Positions 26,070 to 36,183 of a stretch of DNA of 64,000 nt are shown here, piece by piece (positions within the stretch are counted from its first letter, which is position 1; every line of letters begins with the position of its first letter). Position numbers and translations under genes: made by a program. This DNA comes from Luidia sarsii (taxonomy: Eukaryota > Echinodermata > Asteroidea > Paxillosida > Luidiidae), in the NCBI GenBank assembly GCA_949987565.1, contig OX465104.1:26797939-26861938 (forward strand). Direction: 5' to 3'. A model generated the notes under the pieces. It was not told the DNA's origin. It searched no databases and was given only the letters and a program-made list of their open reading frames with translations.

Positions 26070-27676
26070 AGGAATCCTAGGGATACTTCCAAGCCAAGTT
26101 TCAAGAATCAAAACCTAAAATGTAATAAGATATGAACACGCAAGGAATATATCTCTGCCCATCACCTCCAAAATCTGCAAATCAACGTCCGCTCGTATGA
26201 ATACACAGTTGACACTCAGACAGATGAAGGGTCGTTGTCTTTCCGTTGAAAACCATCAAAAGAAATGTTCTCCAAACTCAGTAACTTTAACACTTGTCGT
26301 TAGAGGAACCCTAGACCTCTTCTTATGGCAAATTTGAATCTTGTCAGCATCATATTTAATGAAATATTAATTTGCAAACCCTATCTTCCTACTCAGTTAC
26401 CCTCTGCCGTCGACCATAATGCCAGCGACTGGACAATGGCAGCTCAGAGAAACAGGTAGGGTCGCTCCCTTCTCCTGAAAATGTTTGAATAGAAATTGAC
26501 TCCGAATTCAGATGTTTTGACTCAGGCCATTCGAGGAATCCTAGGGCTACTTTCAAGCCAAGTTTCAAGGATGAAAACCTAAAATGTAATAGATATGAAC
26601 ACGCAAGGAATATATCTCTGCCCATCACCTTCAAAATCTGCGAATCAACGTACGCTCGTGTGAATACACAGTTGACACTCAGACAGATGAAAGGTCGTTG
26701 CCTTTCCGTGGAAAACCATCAAAAGAAATGTTCTCCAAACTCAGTAACTTTAACACTTGTCGTTAGAGGAACCCTAGACCTCTTCTTAGGGCAAATTTGA
26801 ATCTTGTCAGCATCATATTTAATGAAATATTAATTTGCAAACCCTATCTTCCTACTCATTTACTCTCTGCCGTCGACCATAATGCCAGCGACTGGACAAT
26901 GGCAGCTCAGAGAAACAGGTAGGTTTGCTCCCTTCTCCTGAAAATGTTTGAATAGACATTGACCCCGATTTCAGATGTTTAGACTCAGGCCATTCGAGGA
27001 ATCCTAGGGCTACTTTCAAGGCAAGTTTCAAGAATCAAAACCTAAAATGTAAAACGATATGAACACGCAAGAAATATGTCTCTGCCCATCACCTCCAAAA
27101 TCTGCGAATCAACTTCGCCTCGTATGAATACACAGTTGACACTCAGACAGATGAAATGTCGTTGCCTTTCCGTGGAAAATCATCAAAAGAAATGTTCTCC
27201 AAACTCAGTAACTTGAACACTTGTCGTTAGAGGAATCCTAGACCTCTTCCTAGGGCAAATTTGAATCTCGTCAGCATCATATTTAATGAAATTTTAATTT
27301 GCAAACCCTATATTCCTACTCAGTTACTCTCTGCCGTCGACCATAATGCCAGCGACTGGACAATGGCAGCTCAGAGAAACAGGTAGGGTCGCTCCCTTCT
27401 CCTGAAAATGTTTGAATAGAAATTGACTCCGAATTCAGATGTTTTGACTCAGGCCATTCGAGGAATCCTAGGGCTACTTTCAAGACAATTTTCAAGGATG
27501 AAAACCTAAAATGTAATACGATATGAACACGCAAGGAATATATCTCTGCCCATCACCTGCAAAATCTGCGAATCAACGTCCGCTCGTATGAATACACAGT
27601 TGACACTCAGACGGATGAAGGGTCGTTGCCTTTCCGTGGAAAACCATCAAAAGAAATGTTCTCCAAACTCAGTAAC
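26070..27676 (+). repeat. Satellite A array, block 5 (left of the retroelement)
   Basis: About 3.5 monomers up to the retroelement insertion point after ctcagtaac. Several monomers here are more diverged, for example aggtttgctccc near 26,920 and cttcgcctcg near 27,113, with single-base losses such as aatagatatg near 26,590. Confidence 0.88.
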
Positions 27677-28606
27677 AATACACTCACTACTGACTTGTAT
27701 TCTAAGCCCACCGACACTCATCAATATCTCCATTCCTCCAGTTGTCACCCTAGACACTGTAAGACTAGTATAGCTTACAGCCAGGCCCTCAGATTGAGGC
27801 GTATATGTTCCAAAGAGTCTGACTTTCGACGCCATACACGTGTATTGGCCAGTAACTTGGTTGCTAGAGGCTATAGTTCTCGCCAAGTGAAGAACTCCAT
27901 TGCTAAAGTCTATTCCATTCCCAGAAGTTCGGCACTAAAACAAAAGCCACCAGGTCCCAAGGACAAGCCCAAGGTTCCCTTAGTTACTTCCTACCACCCC
28001 TCTCTTCCTCCTCTCAGGAAGATAACTAAGGAAAACCACCATATTCTCCACACTTCGGATCGTCTGGCTGAAGCCATTCCTAATTCGCCTGTTTTGGCTT
28101 TCAGGCGCCCCCGTAACCTGCGTGACTTAATTGTCCGAGCAGAGGTTCCCCCTTTGGACTCTTCACCTCCAACCAAATTTGGTACATTTAAGTGTACCTC
28201 GAAATGCATTGTTTGCAAGACACATGTCAAGGAAATAGACTCTTTCAATGGACATTCTTCTGGAACTACCCACACGACCTATGGCTCTATCACGTGCACT
28301 ACCTCAAACATCATATACCTCATCTCTTGTAGAGTTTGTAATATTCAGTATGTTGGCGAGACCAAAAACACCCTCAAAAAACGAATCTATGGCCATAGGT
28401 CTACTATCAAAACTGGTAAAATGGACACCCCTGTTGGGTATCACTTTAATCTCCCTGATCATTCGATATCAGACATGAGTGTACTGGGCATAGAATCACT
28501 TGGTCACCGTAATAATGCTGTCCGTCTTAGCCGTGAGAAAATGTGGATGAAGCGTCTTCGGACTATTCAACCACATGGTCTCAACATCCAGGAGGGTAAT
28601 GACTAA
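27656..28606 (+). CDS. Partial Penelope-like RT end with GIY-YIG endonuclease
   Basis: The retroelement part runs from 27,677 to the stop at 28,606 (309 residues, no internal stop). The open frame extends upstream into satellite: the first ATG is 27,656, and a TTG at 27,626 gives 326 codons, the numbering used here. Residues 23-35 (DLYSKPTDTHQYL) and the following ALRLRRIC region match the C-terminal end of Penelope-type reverse transcriptases. A linker has C190, C194 and C197 with H200, a zinc-finger-like CX3CX2C. The endonuclease has IIY at 229-231, YVG at 242-244 with C235 and C238 between them, R253, H257 and E304, then PHGLNI near the end. In the complete element this enzyme would nick target DNA and prime cDNA synthesis. 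Without the reverse transcriptase catalytic core this copy cannot move by itself. Its start codon is borrowed from satellite, so expression is doubtful. Confidence 0.88.
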   Translation: MFSKLSNNTLTTDLYSKPTDTHQYLHSSSCHPRHCKTSIAYSQALRLRRICSKESDFRRHTRVLASNLVARGYSSRQVKNSIAKVYSIPRSSALKQKPPGPKDKPKVPLVTSYHPSLPPLRKITKENHHILHTSDRLAEAIPNSPVLAFRRPRNLRDLIVRAEVPPLDSSPPTKFGTFKCTSKCIVCKTHVKEIDSFNGHSSGTTHTTYGSITCTTSNIIYLISCRVCNIQYVGETKNTLKKRIYGHRSTIKTGKMDTPVGYHFNLPDHSISDMSVLGIESLGHRNNAVRLSREKMWMKRLRTIQPHGLNIQEGND

Positions 28607-28661
28607 CACCATGCAGCTTTCTGATAATCCTTCTTTTGTGTTCAGTCCTTCACACTTCTCT

Positions 28662-28790
28662 CTTTGATCTTTCCCCCTATTGTCACTAATCCCTACCCCA
28701 CTCCTTGCCCTTCTCTTTGATCTTTCCCCCTCCTGTCATTAATCCCTACCCTACCCCCTGCCCTTCCCTTTGATCTCTCCCTACCAGCTT
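28662..28790 (+). repeat. 53 bp minisatellite in the retroelement tail
   Basis: ctttgatct recurs at 28,662, 28,715 and 28,768, exactly 53 bp apart, with flanking tcccc, cactaatccctacc and ccttgccctt elements repeated in order. There are about two and a half units. Units one and two differ by a few substitutions. Confidence 0.75.
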
Positions 28791-28880
28791 CACTCTTTGT
28801 CCTTTGTTTCTCATCCGTGTCCTATTCACTCTCCCCCCTTCCTTCGTGTACATGTATCTGTTTTGTCCTTGTCACTCTGC

Positions 28881-28916
28881 CTTTGAGAAAGGTCCTGCTA
28901 GGATCGAAACGTCAGG
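28881..28916 (+). other. Hammerhead-like remnant in the retroelement tail
   Basis: A 6 bp stem (28,891-28,896 with 28,900-28,905, loop gct) is followed directly by GAAAC and GTC. That is the arrangement of stem II, the GAAA core strand and downstream bases in hammerhead ribozymes, which are known from Penelope-like elements. The other core strand should read CUGANGA, but here it reads ttgagaaa, so catalytic positions are lost. It is probably an inactive derivative; a chance hairpin is possible. Confidence 0.4.
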
Positions 28917-30891
28917 CCCACTAAATTTTAGATTTAACACTTGTCGTTAGAGGAACCCTAGACCTCTTTCTAGGGCAAATTTGAATCTCGTCAGCATCAT
29001 ATTTAATGAAATATTAATTTGCAAACCCTATATTCCTACTCAGTTACTCTCTGCCGTCGACCATAATGCCAGCGACTGGACAATGGCAGCTCAGAGAAAC
29101 AGGTAGGGTCGCTCCCTTCTCCTGAAAATGTTTGAATAGAAATTGACTCCGAATTCAGATGTTTTGACTCAGGCCATTCGAGGAATCGTAGGGCTACTTT
29201 CAAGACAATTTTCAAGGATGAAAACCTAAAATGTAATACGATATGAACACGCAAGGAATATATCTCTGCCCATCACCTGCAAAATCTGCGAATCAGCGTC
29301 CGCTCGTATGAATACACAGTTGACACTCAGACGGATGAAGGGTCGTTGCCTTTCCGTGGAAAACCATCAAAAGAAATGTTCTCCACACTCAGTTACTTTA
29401 ACACTTGTCGTTAGAGGAACCCTAGACCTCTTCCTAGGGCAAATTTGAATCTCGTCAGCATCATATTTAATGAAATATTAATTTGCAAACCCTATCTTCC
29501 TACTCAGTTACTCTCTGCCGTCGACCATAATGCCAGCGACTGGACAATGGCAGCTCAGAGAAACAGGTAGGGTCGCTCCCTTCTCCTGAAAATGTTTGAA
29601 TAGAAATTGACCCCGAATTCAGATGTTTTGACTCAGGCCATTCGAGGAATCCTAGGGCTACTTTCAAGCCAAGTTTCAAGAATCAAAACCTAAAATGTAA
29701 AACGATATAAACACGCAAGGAATATGTCTCTGCCCATCACCTGCAAAATCTGCGAATCAACGTCCGATCGTATGAATACACAGTTGACACTCAGAGGGAT
29801 GAAGGGTCGTTGCCTTTCCGTGGAAAACCATCGAAAGAAATGTTCTCCAAACTCAGTAACTTTAACACTTGTCGTTAGAGGAACCCTAGACCTCTTCTTA
29901 TGGCAAATTTGAATCTTGTCAGCATCATATTTAATGAAATATTAATTTGCAAACCCTATATTCCTACTCAGTTACTCTCTGCCGTCGACCATAATGCCAG
30001 CGACTGGACAATGGCAGCTCAGAGAAACAGGTAGGCTCGCTCCCTTCTCCTGAAAATGTTTGAATAGAAATTGACCCCGAATTCAGATGTTTTGACTCAG
30101 GCCATTTGAGGAATCCTAGGGCTACTTTCAAGTCAAGTTTCAAGAATCAAAACCTAAAATGTAAAACGATATGAACACGCAAGGAATATGTCTCTGCCCA
30201 TCACCTGCAAAATCTGCGAATCAACGTCCGATCGTATGAATACACAGTTGACACTCAGACGGATGAAGGGTCGTTGCCTTTCCGTGGAAAACCATCAAAA
30301 GAAATGTTCTCCAAACTCAGTAACTTTAACACTTGTCGTTAAAGGAACCCTAGACCTCTTCCTAGGGCAAATTTGAATCTCGTCAGCATCATATTTAATG
30401 AAATATTAATTTGCAAACCCTATATTCCTACTCAGTTACTCTCTGCCGTCGACCATAATGCCAGCGACTGGACAATGGCAGCTCAGAGAAACAGGTAGGG
30501 TCGCTCCCTTCTCCTGAAAATGTTTGAATAGAAATTGACTCCGAATTCAGATGTTTTGACTCAGGCCATTCGAGGAATCCTAGGGCTACTTTCAAGACAA
30601 TTTTCAAGGATGAAAACCTAAAATGTAATACGATATGAACACGCAAGGAATATATCTCTGCCCATCACCTGCAAAATCTGCGAATCAACGTCCGCTCGTA
30701 TGAATACACAGTTGACACTCAGACGGATGAAGGCTCGTTGGCTTTCCGTGGAAAACCATCAAAAGAAATGTTCTCAAAACTCAGTAACTTTAACACTTGT
30801 CGTTAGAGGAACCCTAGACCTCTTCCTAGGGCAAATTTGAATCTCGTCAGCATCATATTTAATGAAATATTAATTTGCAAACCCTATCTTC

Positions 30892-32520
30892 CTACTCAGT
30901 TACTCTCTGCCGTCGACCATAATGCCAGCGACTGGACAATGGCAGCTCAGAGAAACAGGTAGGGTCGCTCCCTTCTCCTGAAAATGTTTGAATAGAAATT
31001 GACCCCGAATTCAGACGTTTTGACTCACGCCATTCGAGGAATCCTAGGGCTACTTTCAAGACAATTTTCAAGGATGAAAACCTAAAATTTAATACGATAT
31101 GAACACGCAAGGAATATATCTCTGCCCATCACCTGCAAAATCTGCGAATCAACGTCCGCTCGTATGAATGCACAGTTGACACTAAGACATATGAAAGGTC
31201 GTTGCCTTTCCGTGGATAATTTTTAAAAGAAATGTTCTCCAAACTCAGTAACTTTAACACTTGTCGTTAGAGGAACCCTAGACCTCTTCCTAGGGCAAAT
31301 TTGAATCTCGTCAGCATCATATTTAATGAAATATTAATTTGCAAACCCTATATTCCTACTCAGTTACTCTCTGCCGTCGACCATAATGCCAGCGACTGGA
31401 CAATGGCAGCTCAGAGAAACAGGTAGGGTCGCTCCCTTCTCCTGAAAATGTTTGAATAGAAATTGACTCCGAATTCAGATGTTTTGACTCAGGCCATTCG
31501 AGGAATCCTAGGGCTACTTTCAAGCCAAGTTTCAAGGATGAAAACCTAAAATGTAATACGATATGAACACGCAAGGAATATATCTCTGCCCATCACCTGC
31601 AAAATCTGCGAATCAACGTCCGCTCGTATGAATACACAGTTGACACTCAGACGGATGAAGGCTCGTTGCCTTTCCGTGGAAAACCATCAAAAGAAATGTT
31701 CTCAAAACTCAGTAACTTTAACACTTGTCGTTAGAGGAACCCTAGACCTCTTCCTAGGGCAAATTTGAATCTCGTCAGCATCATATTTAATGTAATATTA
31801 ATTTGCAAACCCTATCTTCCTACTCAGTTACTCTCTGCCGTCGACCATAATGCCAGCGACTGGACAATGGCAGCTCAGAGAAACAGGTAGGGTCGCTCCC
31901 TTCTCCTGAAAATGTTTGAATAGAAATTGACCCCGAATTCAGACGTTTTGACTCAGGCCATTCGAGGAATCCTAGGGCTACTTTCAAGACAATTTTCAAG
32001 GATGAAAACCTAAAATTTAATACGATATGAACACGCAAGGAATATATCTCTGCCCATCACCTGCAAAATCTGCGAATCAACGTCCGCTCGTATGAATGCA
32101 CAGTTGACACTAAGACATATGAAAGGTCGTTGCCTTTCCGTGGATAATTTTTAAAAGAAATGTTCTCCAAACTCAGTAACTTGAACACTTGTCGTTAGAG
32201 GAACCCTAGACCTCTTCCTAGGGTAAATTTGAATCTCGTCAGCATCATATTTAATGAAATATTAATTTGCAAACCCTATATTCCTACTCAGTTACTCTCT
32301 GCCGTCGACCATAATGCCAGCGACTGGACAATGGCAGCTCAGAGAAACAGGTAGGGTCGCTCCCTTCTCCTGAAAATGTTTGAATAGAAATTGACTCCGA
32401 ATTCAGATGTTTTGACTCAGGCCATTCGAGGAATCCTAGGGCTACTTTCAAGCCAAGTTTCAAGGATGAAAACCTAAAATGTAATACGATATGAACACGC
32501 AAGGAATATATCTCTGCCCA
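30892..32520 (+). repeat. Dimeric higher-order repeat of A (928 bp)
   Basis: The cagacgttttgac subtype recurs at 30,892, 31,820 and 32,748, and an alternate subtype (caagccaagtttc) at 31,356 and 32,284. All spacings are 928 bp. The gcacagttgacactaagac haplotype follows the first type at 31,168 and 32,096. The pattern weakens after about 32,520, where cgtacgctcgtgtg appears in the second unit only. Confidence 0.7.
31168..31229 (+). repeat. Diagnostic A haplotype (first of six copies)
   Basis: Linked variants gcacagttgac, actaagacatatgaaagg and gtggataatttttaaaag replace the usual acacagttgac, actcagac.gatga and gtggaaaaccatcaaaag. The same haplotype is at about 32,096, 45,272, 46,200, 60,416 and 63,200. 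The 60.4 kb copy has ttttgaaaag. It marks one monomer lineage spread across the window. Confidence 0.75.
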
Positions 32521-34045
32521 TCACCTGCAAAATCTGCGAATCAACGTACGCTCGTGTGAATACACAGTTGACACTCAGACAGATGAAAGGTCGTTGCCTT
32601 TCCGTGGAAAACCATCAAAAGAAATGTTCTCCAAACTCAGTAACTTTAACACTTGTCGTTAGAGGAACCCTAGACCTCTTCCTAGGGCAAATTTGAATCT
32701 CGTCAGCATCATATTTAATGAAATATTAATTTGAAAACCCTATATTCCTACTCAGTTACTCTCTGCCGTCGACCATAATGCCAGCGACTGGACAATGGCA
32801 GCTCAGAGAAACAGGTAGGGTCGCTCCCTTCTCCTGAAAATTTTTGAATAGAAATTGACCCCGAATTCAGACGTTTTGACTCAGGCCATTCGAGGAATCC
32901 TAGGGCTACTTTCAAGACAATTTTCAAGGATGAAAACCTAAAATTTAATACGATATGAACACGCAAGGAATATATCTCTGCCCATCACCTGCAAAATCTG
33001 CAAATCAACGTCCGCTCGTATGAATACACAGTTGACACTCACACGGATGAAGGCTCGTTGCCTTTCCGAGGAAAACCATCAAAAGAAATGTTCTCAAAAC
33101 TCAGTAACTTTAACACTTGTCGTTAGAGGAACCCTATACCTCTTCCTAGGGCGAATTTGAATCTCGTCAGCATCATATTTAATGAAATATTAATTTGCAA
33201 ACCCTATCTTCCTACTCAGTTACTCTCTGCCGTCGACCATAATGCCAGCGACTGGACAATGGCAGCTCAGAGAAACAGGTAGGGTCGCTCCCTTCTCCTG
33301 AAAATGTTTGAATAGAAATTGACCCCGAATTCAGACGTTTTGACTCAGGCCATTCGAGGAATCCTAGGGCTACTTTCAAGACAATTTTCAAGGATGAAAA
33401 CCTAAAATGTAATACGATATGAACACGCAAGGAATATATCTCTGCCCATCACCTGCAAAATCTGCGAATCAACGTCCGCTCGTATGAATACACAGTTGAC
33501 ACTCAGACGGATGAAGGGTCGTTGCCTTTCCGTGGAAAACCATCAAAAGAATTGTTCTCCACACTCAGTAACTTTAACACTTGTCGTTAGAGGAACCCTA
33601 GACCTCTTCTTAGGGCAAATTTGAATCTCGTCAGCATCATATTTAATGAAATATTAATTTGCAAACCCTATCTTCCTACTTAGTTACTCTCTGCCGTCGA
33701 CCATAATGTCAGCGACTGGACAATGGCAGCTCAGAGAAACAGGTAGGGTCGCTCCCTTCTCCTGAAAATGTTTGAATAGAAATTGACCCCGAATTCAGAT
33801 GTTTTGACTCAGGGCATTCGAGGAATCCTAGGGCTACTTTCAAGCCAAGTTTCAAGAATCAAAACCTAAAATGTAATACGATATGAACGCGCAAGGAATA
33901 TATCTCTGCCCATCAGATCAAATATCTGCGAATCAACGTCCGCTCGTATGAATACACAGTTGACACTCAGACAGATGAAGGGTCGTTGCCTTTCCGTGGA
34001 AAACCATCAGAAGAAATGTTCTCCAAACTCAGTAACTTTAACACC

Positions 34046-36047
34046 TGTCGTTACAGGAACCCTAGACCTCTTCCTAGGGCAAATTTGAATATTCGCCAGC
34101 ATCATATTTAATGAAATATTAATTTGCAAACCCTCTTGCTTGACTTGTTTCTACTCGGTCTCTTTCTGCCCTCGACCATTAAAAGTACATGAACACACAC
34201 ACACTTCCTCAGTCATAAAGGTTAGTTTCCTTTGCGTGATGATAAAATAATTTAAACATGTGCGCTTTCAGTCATTTTAACAATGTTCGACGGCTTATTC
34301 CAGATTCATTTTTGTTTCGACCTACTTTATGGCGTTACTTCAGAAATACTTACGCAAAAGCAAACTTAAGTAAGTCGCCCCATATTCACACCACGCTACC
34401 ATGCAAATGGCTATACAGGTGCAAATCTAAACAAATCGCCCCATATTCACCAGACGCTGTGACGCGTATCGCTGCGTATCTTAAGACCGAACAGGTCTGA
34501 GAGGATGACCACCTAACTTTTGAGTATCTAGCGAGACCTGTTCACTTAAATAGACACGCACCGTGCACTTGTAGAATCATTTTACTCTTGTCCTTGCGTA
34601 TCTTTTGACCGCACAGGTCTGAGAGGATGACCAGCTAACCTTTGAATATTCAGCGAGACCCGTTGACTAGGATAGAGACGGACTGTTCTCTTGTAGAATA
34701 ATTTTACCTTCGTCCTTGCGTATCTTTTGACCGAACAGGTCTGAGAGGATGACCACCTAACTTTGAATATTCGGTGAGACCCGTTGACTAGAATACAGGC
34801 GGGCGGTGCTCTTGCACAATTTTTTCACCCTTGTCTTCGCGTATCTTGAAACCGAATAGATCTGACTGAATGGCCAATTCCCCTAGAACATACAGGGAAA
34901 ATATTATGACAAGGGTAGAGGCGGACGATGAACTTGTAGAATCATTTTTTCTTGTAGAATAGTTTGACTCTTGTCCTTGCGTATCTTTTGACCGAACAGG
35001 TCTGAGAGGATGACCACCTAACTTTGAATATTCAGTGAGACCCTTTGACTAGAATACAGGCGGGCGGTGATCTTGCACAATCTTTTCACCCCTGTCTTCG
35101 CGTATCTTGAAACCGAACAGATCTGACTGAATGGCCAATCCCACCTATAACATACAGGTGGACCATGAACTTGTAGAATCATTTCATCTTCTCGGTGCAG
35201 GATACATAGCGCAATGGTTGTCCCTACACGTTTAACATTACTTCACAAATACATCACTTGACTTGCAAAGTGTACATTATCTTTCCGCTACTCTCCGCAG
35301 ACTGTTCTATGCTCTTCTCAACAAAGACGAGCTCCCTCCTTATTGAAGAGGTTATCCTAGGAATCCTAGGGATACTTCCAAGCCAAGTTTCAAGAATCAA
35401 AACCTAAAATGTAATACGATATGAACACGCAAGGAATATATCTCTGCCCATCACCTCCAAAATCTGCAAATCAACGTCCGCTCGTATGAATACACAGTTG
35501 ACACTCAGACAGATGAAGGGTCGTTGTCTTTCCGTGGAAAACCATCAAAAGAAATGTTCTCCAAACTCAGTAACTTTAACACTTGTCGTTAGAGGAACCC
35601 TAGACCTCTTCTTATGGCAAATTTGAATCTTGTCAGCATCATATTTAATGAAATATTAATTTGCAAACCCTATCTTCCTACTCAGTTACCCTCTGCCGTC
35701 GACCATCATGCCAGCGACTGGACAATGGCAGCTCAGAGAAACAGGTAGGGTCGCTCCCTTCTGCTGAAAATGTTTGAATAGAAATTGACTCCGAATTCAG
35801 ATGTTTTGACTCAGGCCATTCGAGGAATCCTAGGGCTACTTTCAAGCCAATTTTCAAGGATGAAAACCTAAAATGTAATACGATATGAACACGCAAGGAA
35901 TATATCTCTGACCATCACCTACAAAATCTGCGAATCAACGTCCGCTCGTATGAATACACAGTTGACACTCAGACGGATGAAGGGTCGTTGCCTTTCCGTG
36001 GAAAACCATCAAAAGAAATGTTCTCCAAACTCAGTAACTTTAACACT
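34046..36047 (+). repeat. 2,002 bp tandem duplication, copy 1
   Basis: The unit is B plus about 825 bp of A. Landmarks 34,258/36,260 and 35,678/37,680 are 2,002 bp apart. It has private changes such as ccatcatgcc near 35,704 and cttctgctg near 35,761. Confidence 0.8.
34182..35358 (+). repeat. Satellite B, full copy B5
   Basis: Full-length B with the standard junctions and internal sub-repeats. It reads cgccccatattcacc where B1 and B3 have cgcccaatattcacc. Its closest relative is B6, 2,002 bp downstream. Confidence 0.88.
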
Positions 36048-36183
36048 TGTCGTTACAGGAACCCTAGACCTCTTCCTAGGGCAAATTTGAATATTCGCCA
36101 GCATCATATTTAATGAAATATTAATTTGCAAACCCTCTTGCTTGACTTGTTTCTACTCGGTCTCTTTCTGCCCTCGACCATTA
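35359..36183 (+). repeat. Satellite A between B5 and B6 (825 bp)
   Basis: About 1.8 monomers. At about 36,045-36,055 the sequence switches from an ordinary monomer (cacttgtcgtt) to the B-flank type (acaggaaccc, gaatattcgcc), which marks the crossover between the two 2,002 bp copies. Confidence 0.85.

Larger units (their letters stand above)
20202..26382 (+). repeat. 6.15 kb segmental duplication, copy 2
   Basis: This is a direct tandem copy of the preceding block. The join lies inside an A monomer at about 20,202-20,232, where left-hand sequence of one type (tatggcaaatttgaatcttg) meets right-hand sequence of another (ctatattcctactcagttactc). Only a few base differences from copy 1 were noticed, for example atatttgaat for atgtttgaat near 22,651. 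The copy ends where cctatcttcc replaces cctatattcc at about 26,384. Confidence 0.85.
27677..28932 (+). mobile_element. 5'-truncated Penelope-like retroelement (1,256 bp)
   Basis: This non-satellite insert splits one A monomer between ctcagtaac and tttaacac. The neighbouring monomer landmarks (27,316 and 29,036) are 1,720 bp apart, which is 464 + 1,256, so no satellite base was lost. It encodes the end of a reverse transcriptase and a GIY-YIG endonuclease, followed by about 326 bp of untranslated tail. The upstream reverse transcriptase core is missing, as expected from incomplete target-primed reverse transcription. I see no clear target-site duplication and no long terminal repeat. It is the only copy in the window. 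Animal Penelope-like elements of this layout belong to the endonuclease-bearing groups; I do not assign a clade. Confidence 0.9.
28607..28932 (+). other. Retroelement 3' tail, pyrimidine-rich
   Basis: This is untranslated sequence after the endonuclease stop, strongly C/T-rich on the + strand. It contains a short tandem array and ends with a conserved-looking hairpin plus cgaaacgtc, then actaaattttaga up to the satellite. No poly(A) run or microsatellite tail is present. Confidence 0.7.
28933..34181 (+). repeat. Satellite A array, block 6
   Basis: About 11.3 monomers from the right edge of the retroelement to the next B. It includes the gatcg-bearing subtype (aatatgtctctgcc with gtccgatcg) at about 29.7 and 30.2 kb and a two-monomer higher-order repeat. 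It ends in a B-flank monomer. No gene is seen. Confidence 0.9.

Noticed and set aside
27991..28478. Other frames overlapping the retroelement (minus 27,647-27,886 and 27,991-28,275; plus 28,248-28,478)
   Set aside because: They are shadows of the clearly recognisable endonuclease frame and have no motif of their own.
27670..28940. Target-site duplication or long terminal repeats around the retroelement
   Set aside because: The left flank ends ctcagtaac and the right flank begins tttaacac. No bases are clearly repeated at both ends, and no terminal repeat pair is seen.
30428..30646. Minus-strand frame of 70-83 codons recurring in most A monomers
   Set aside because: It begins with TTG, contains no ATG at all, and has residue changes with no sign of constraint. 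Its recurrence is explained by the 464 bp repeat. Not a eukaryotic gene.
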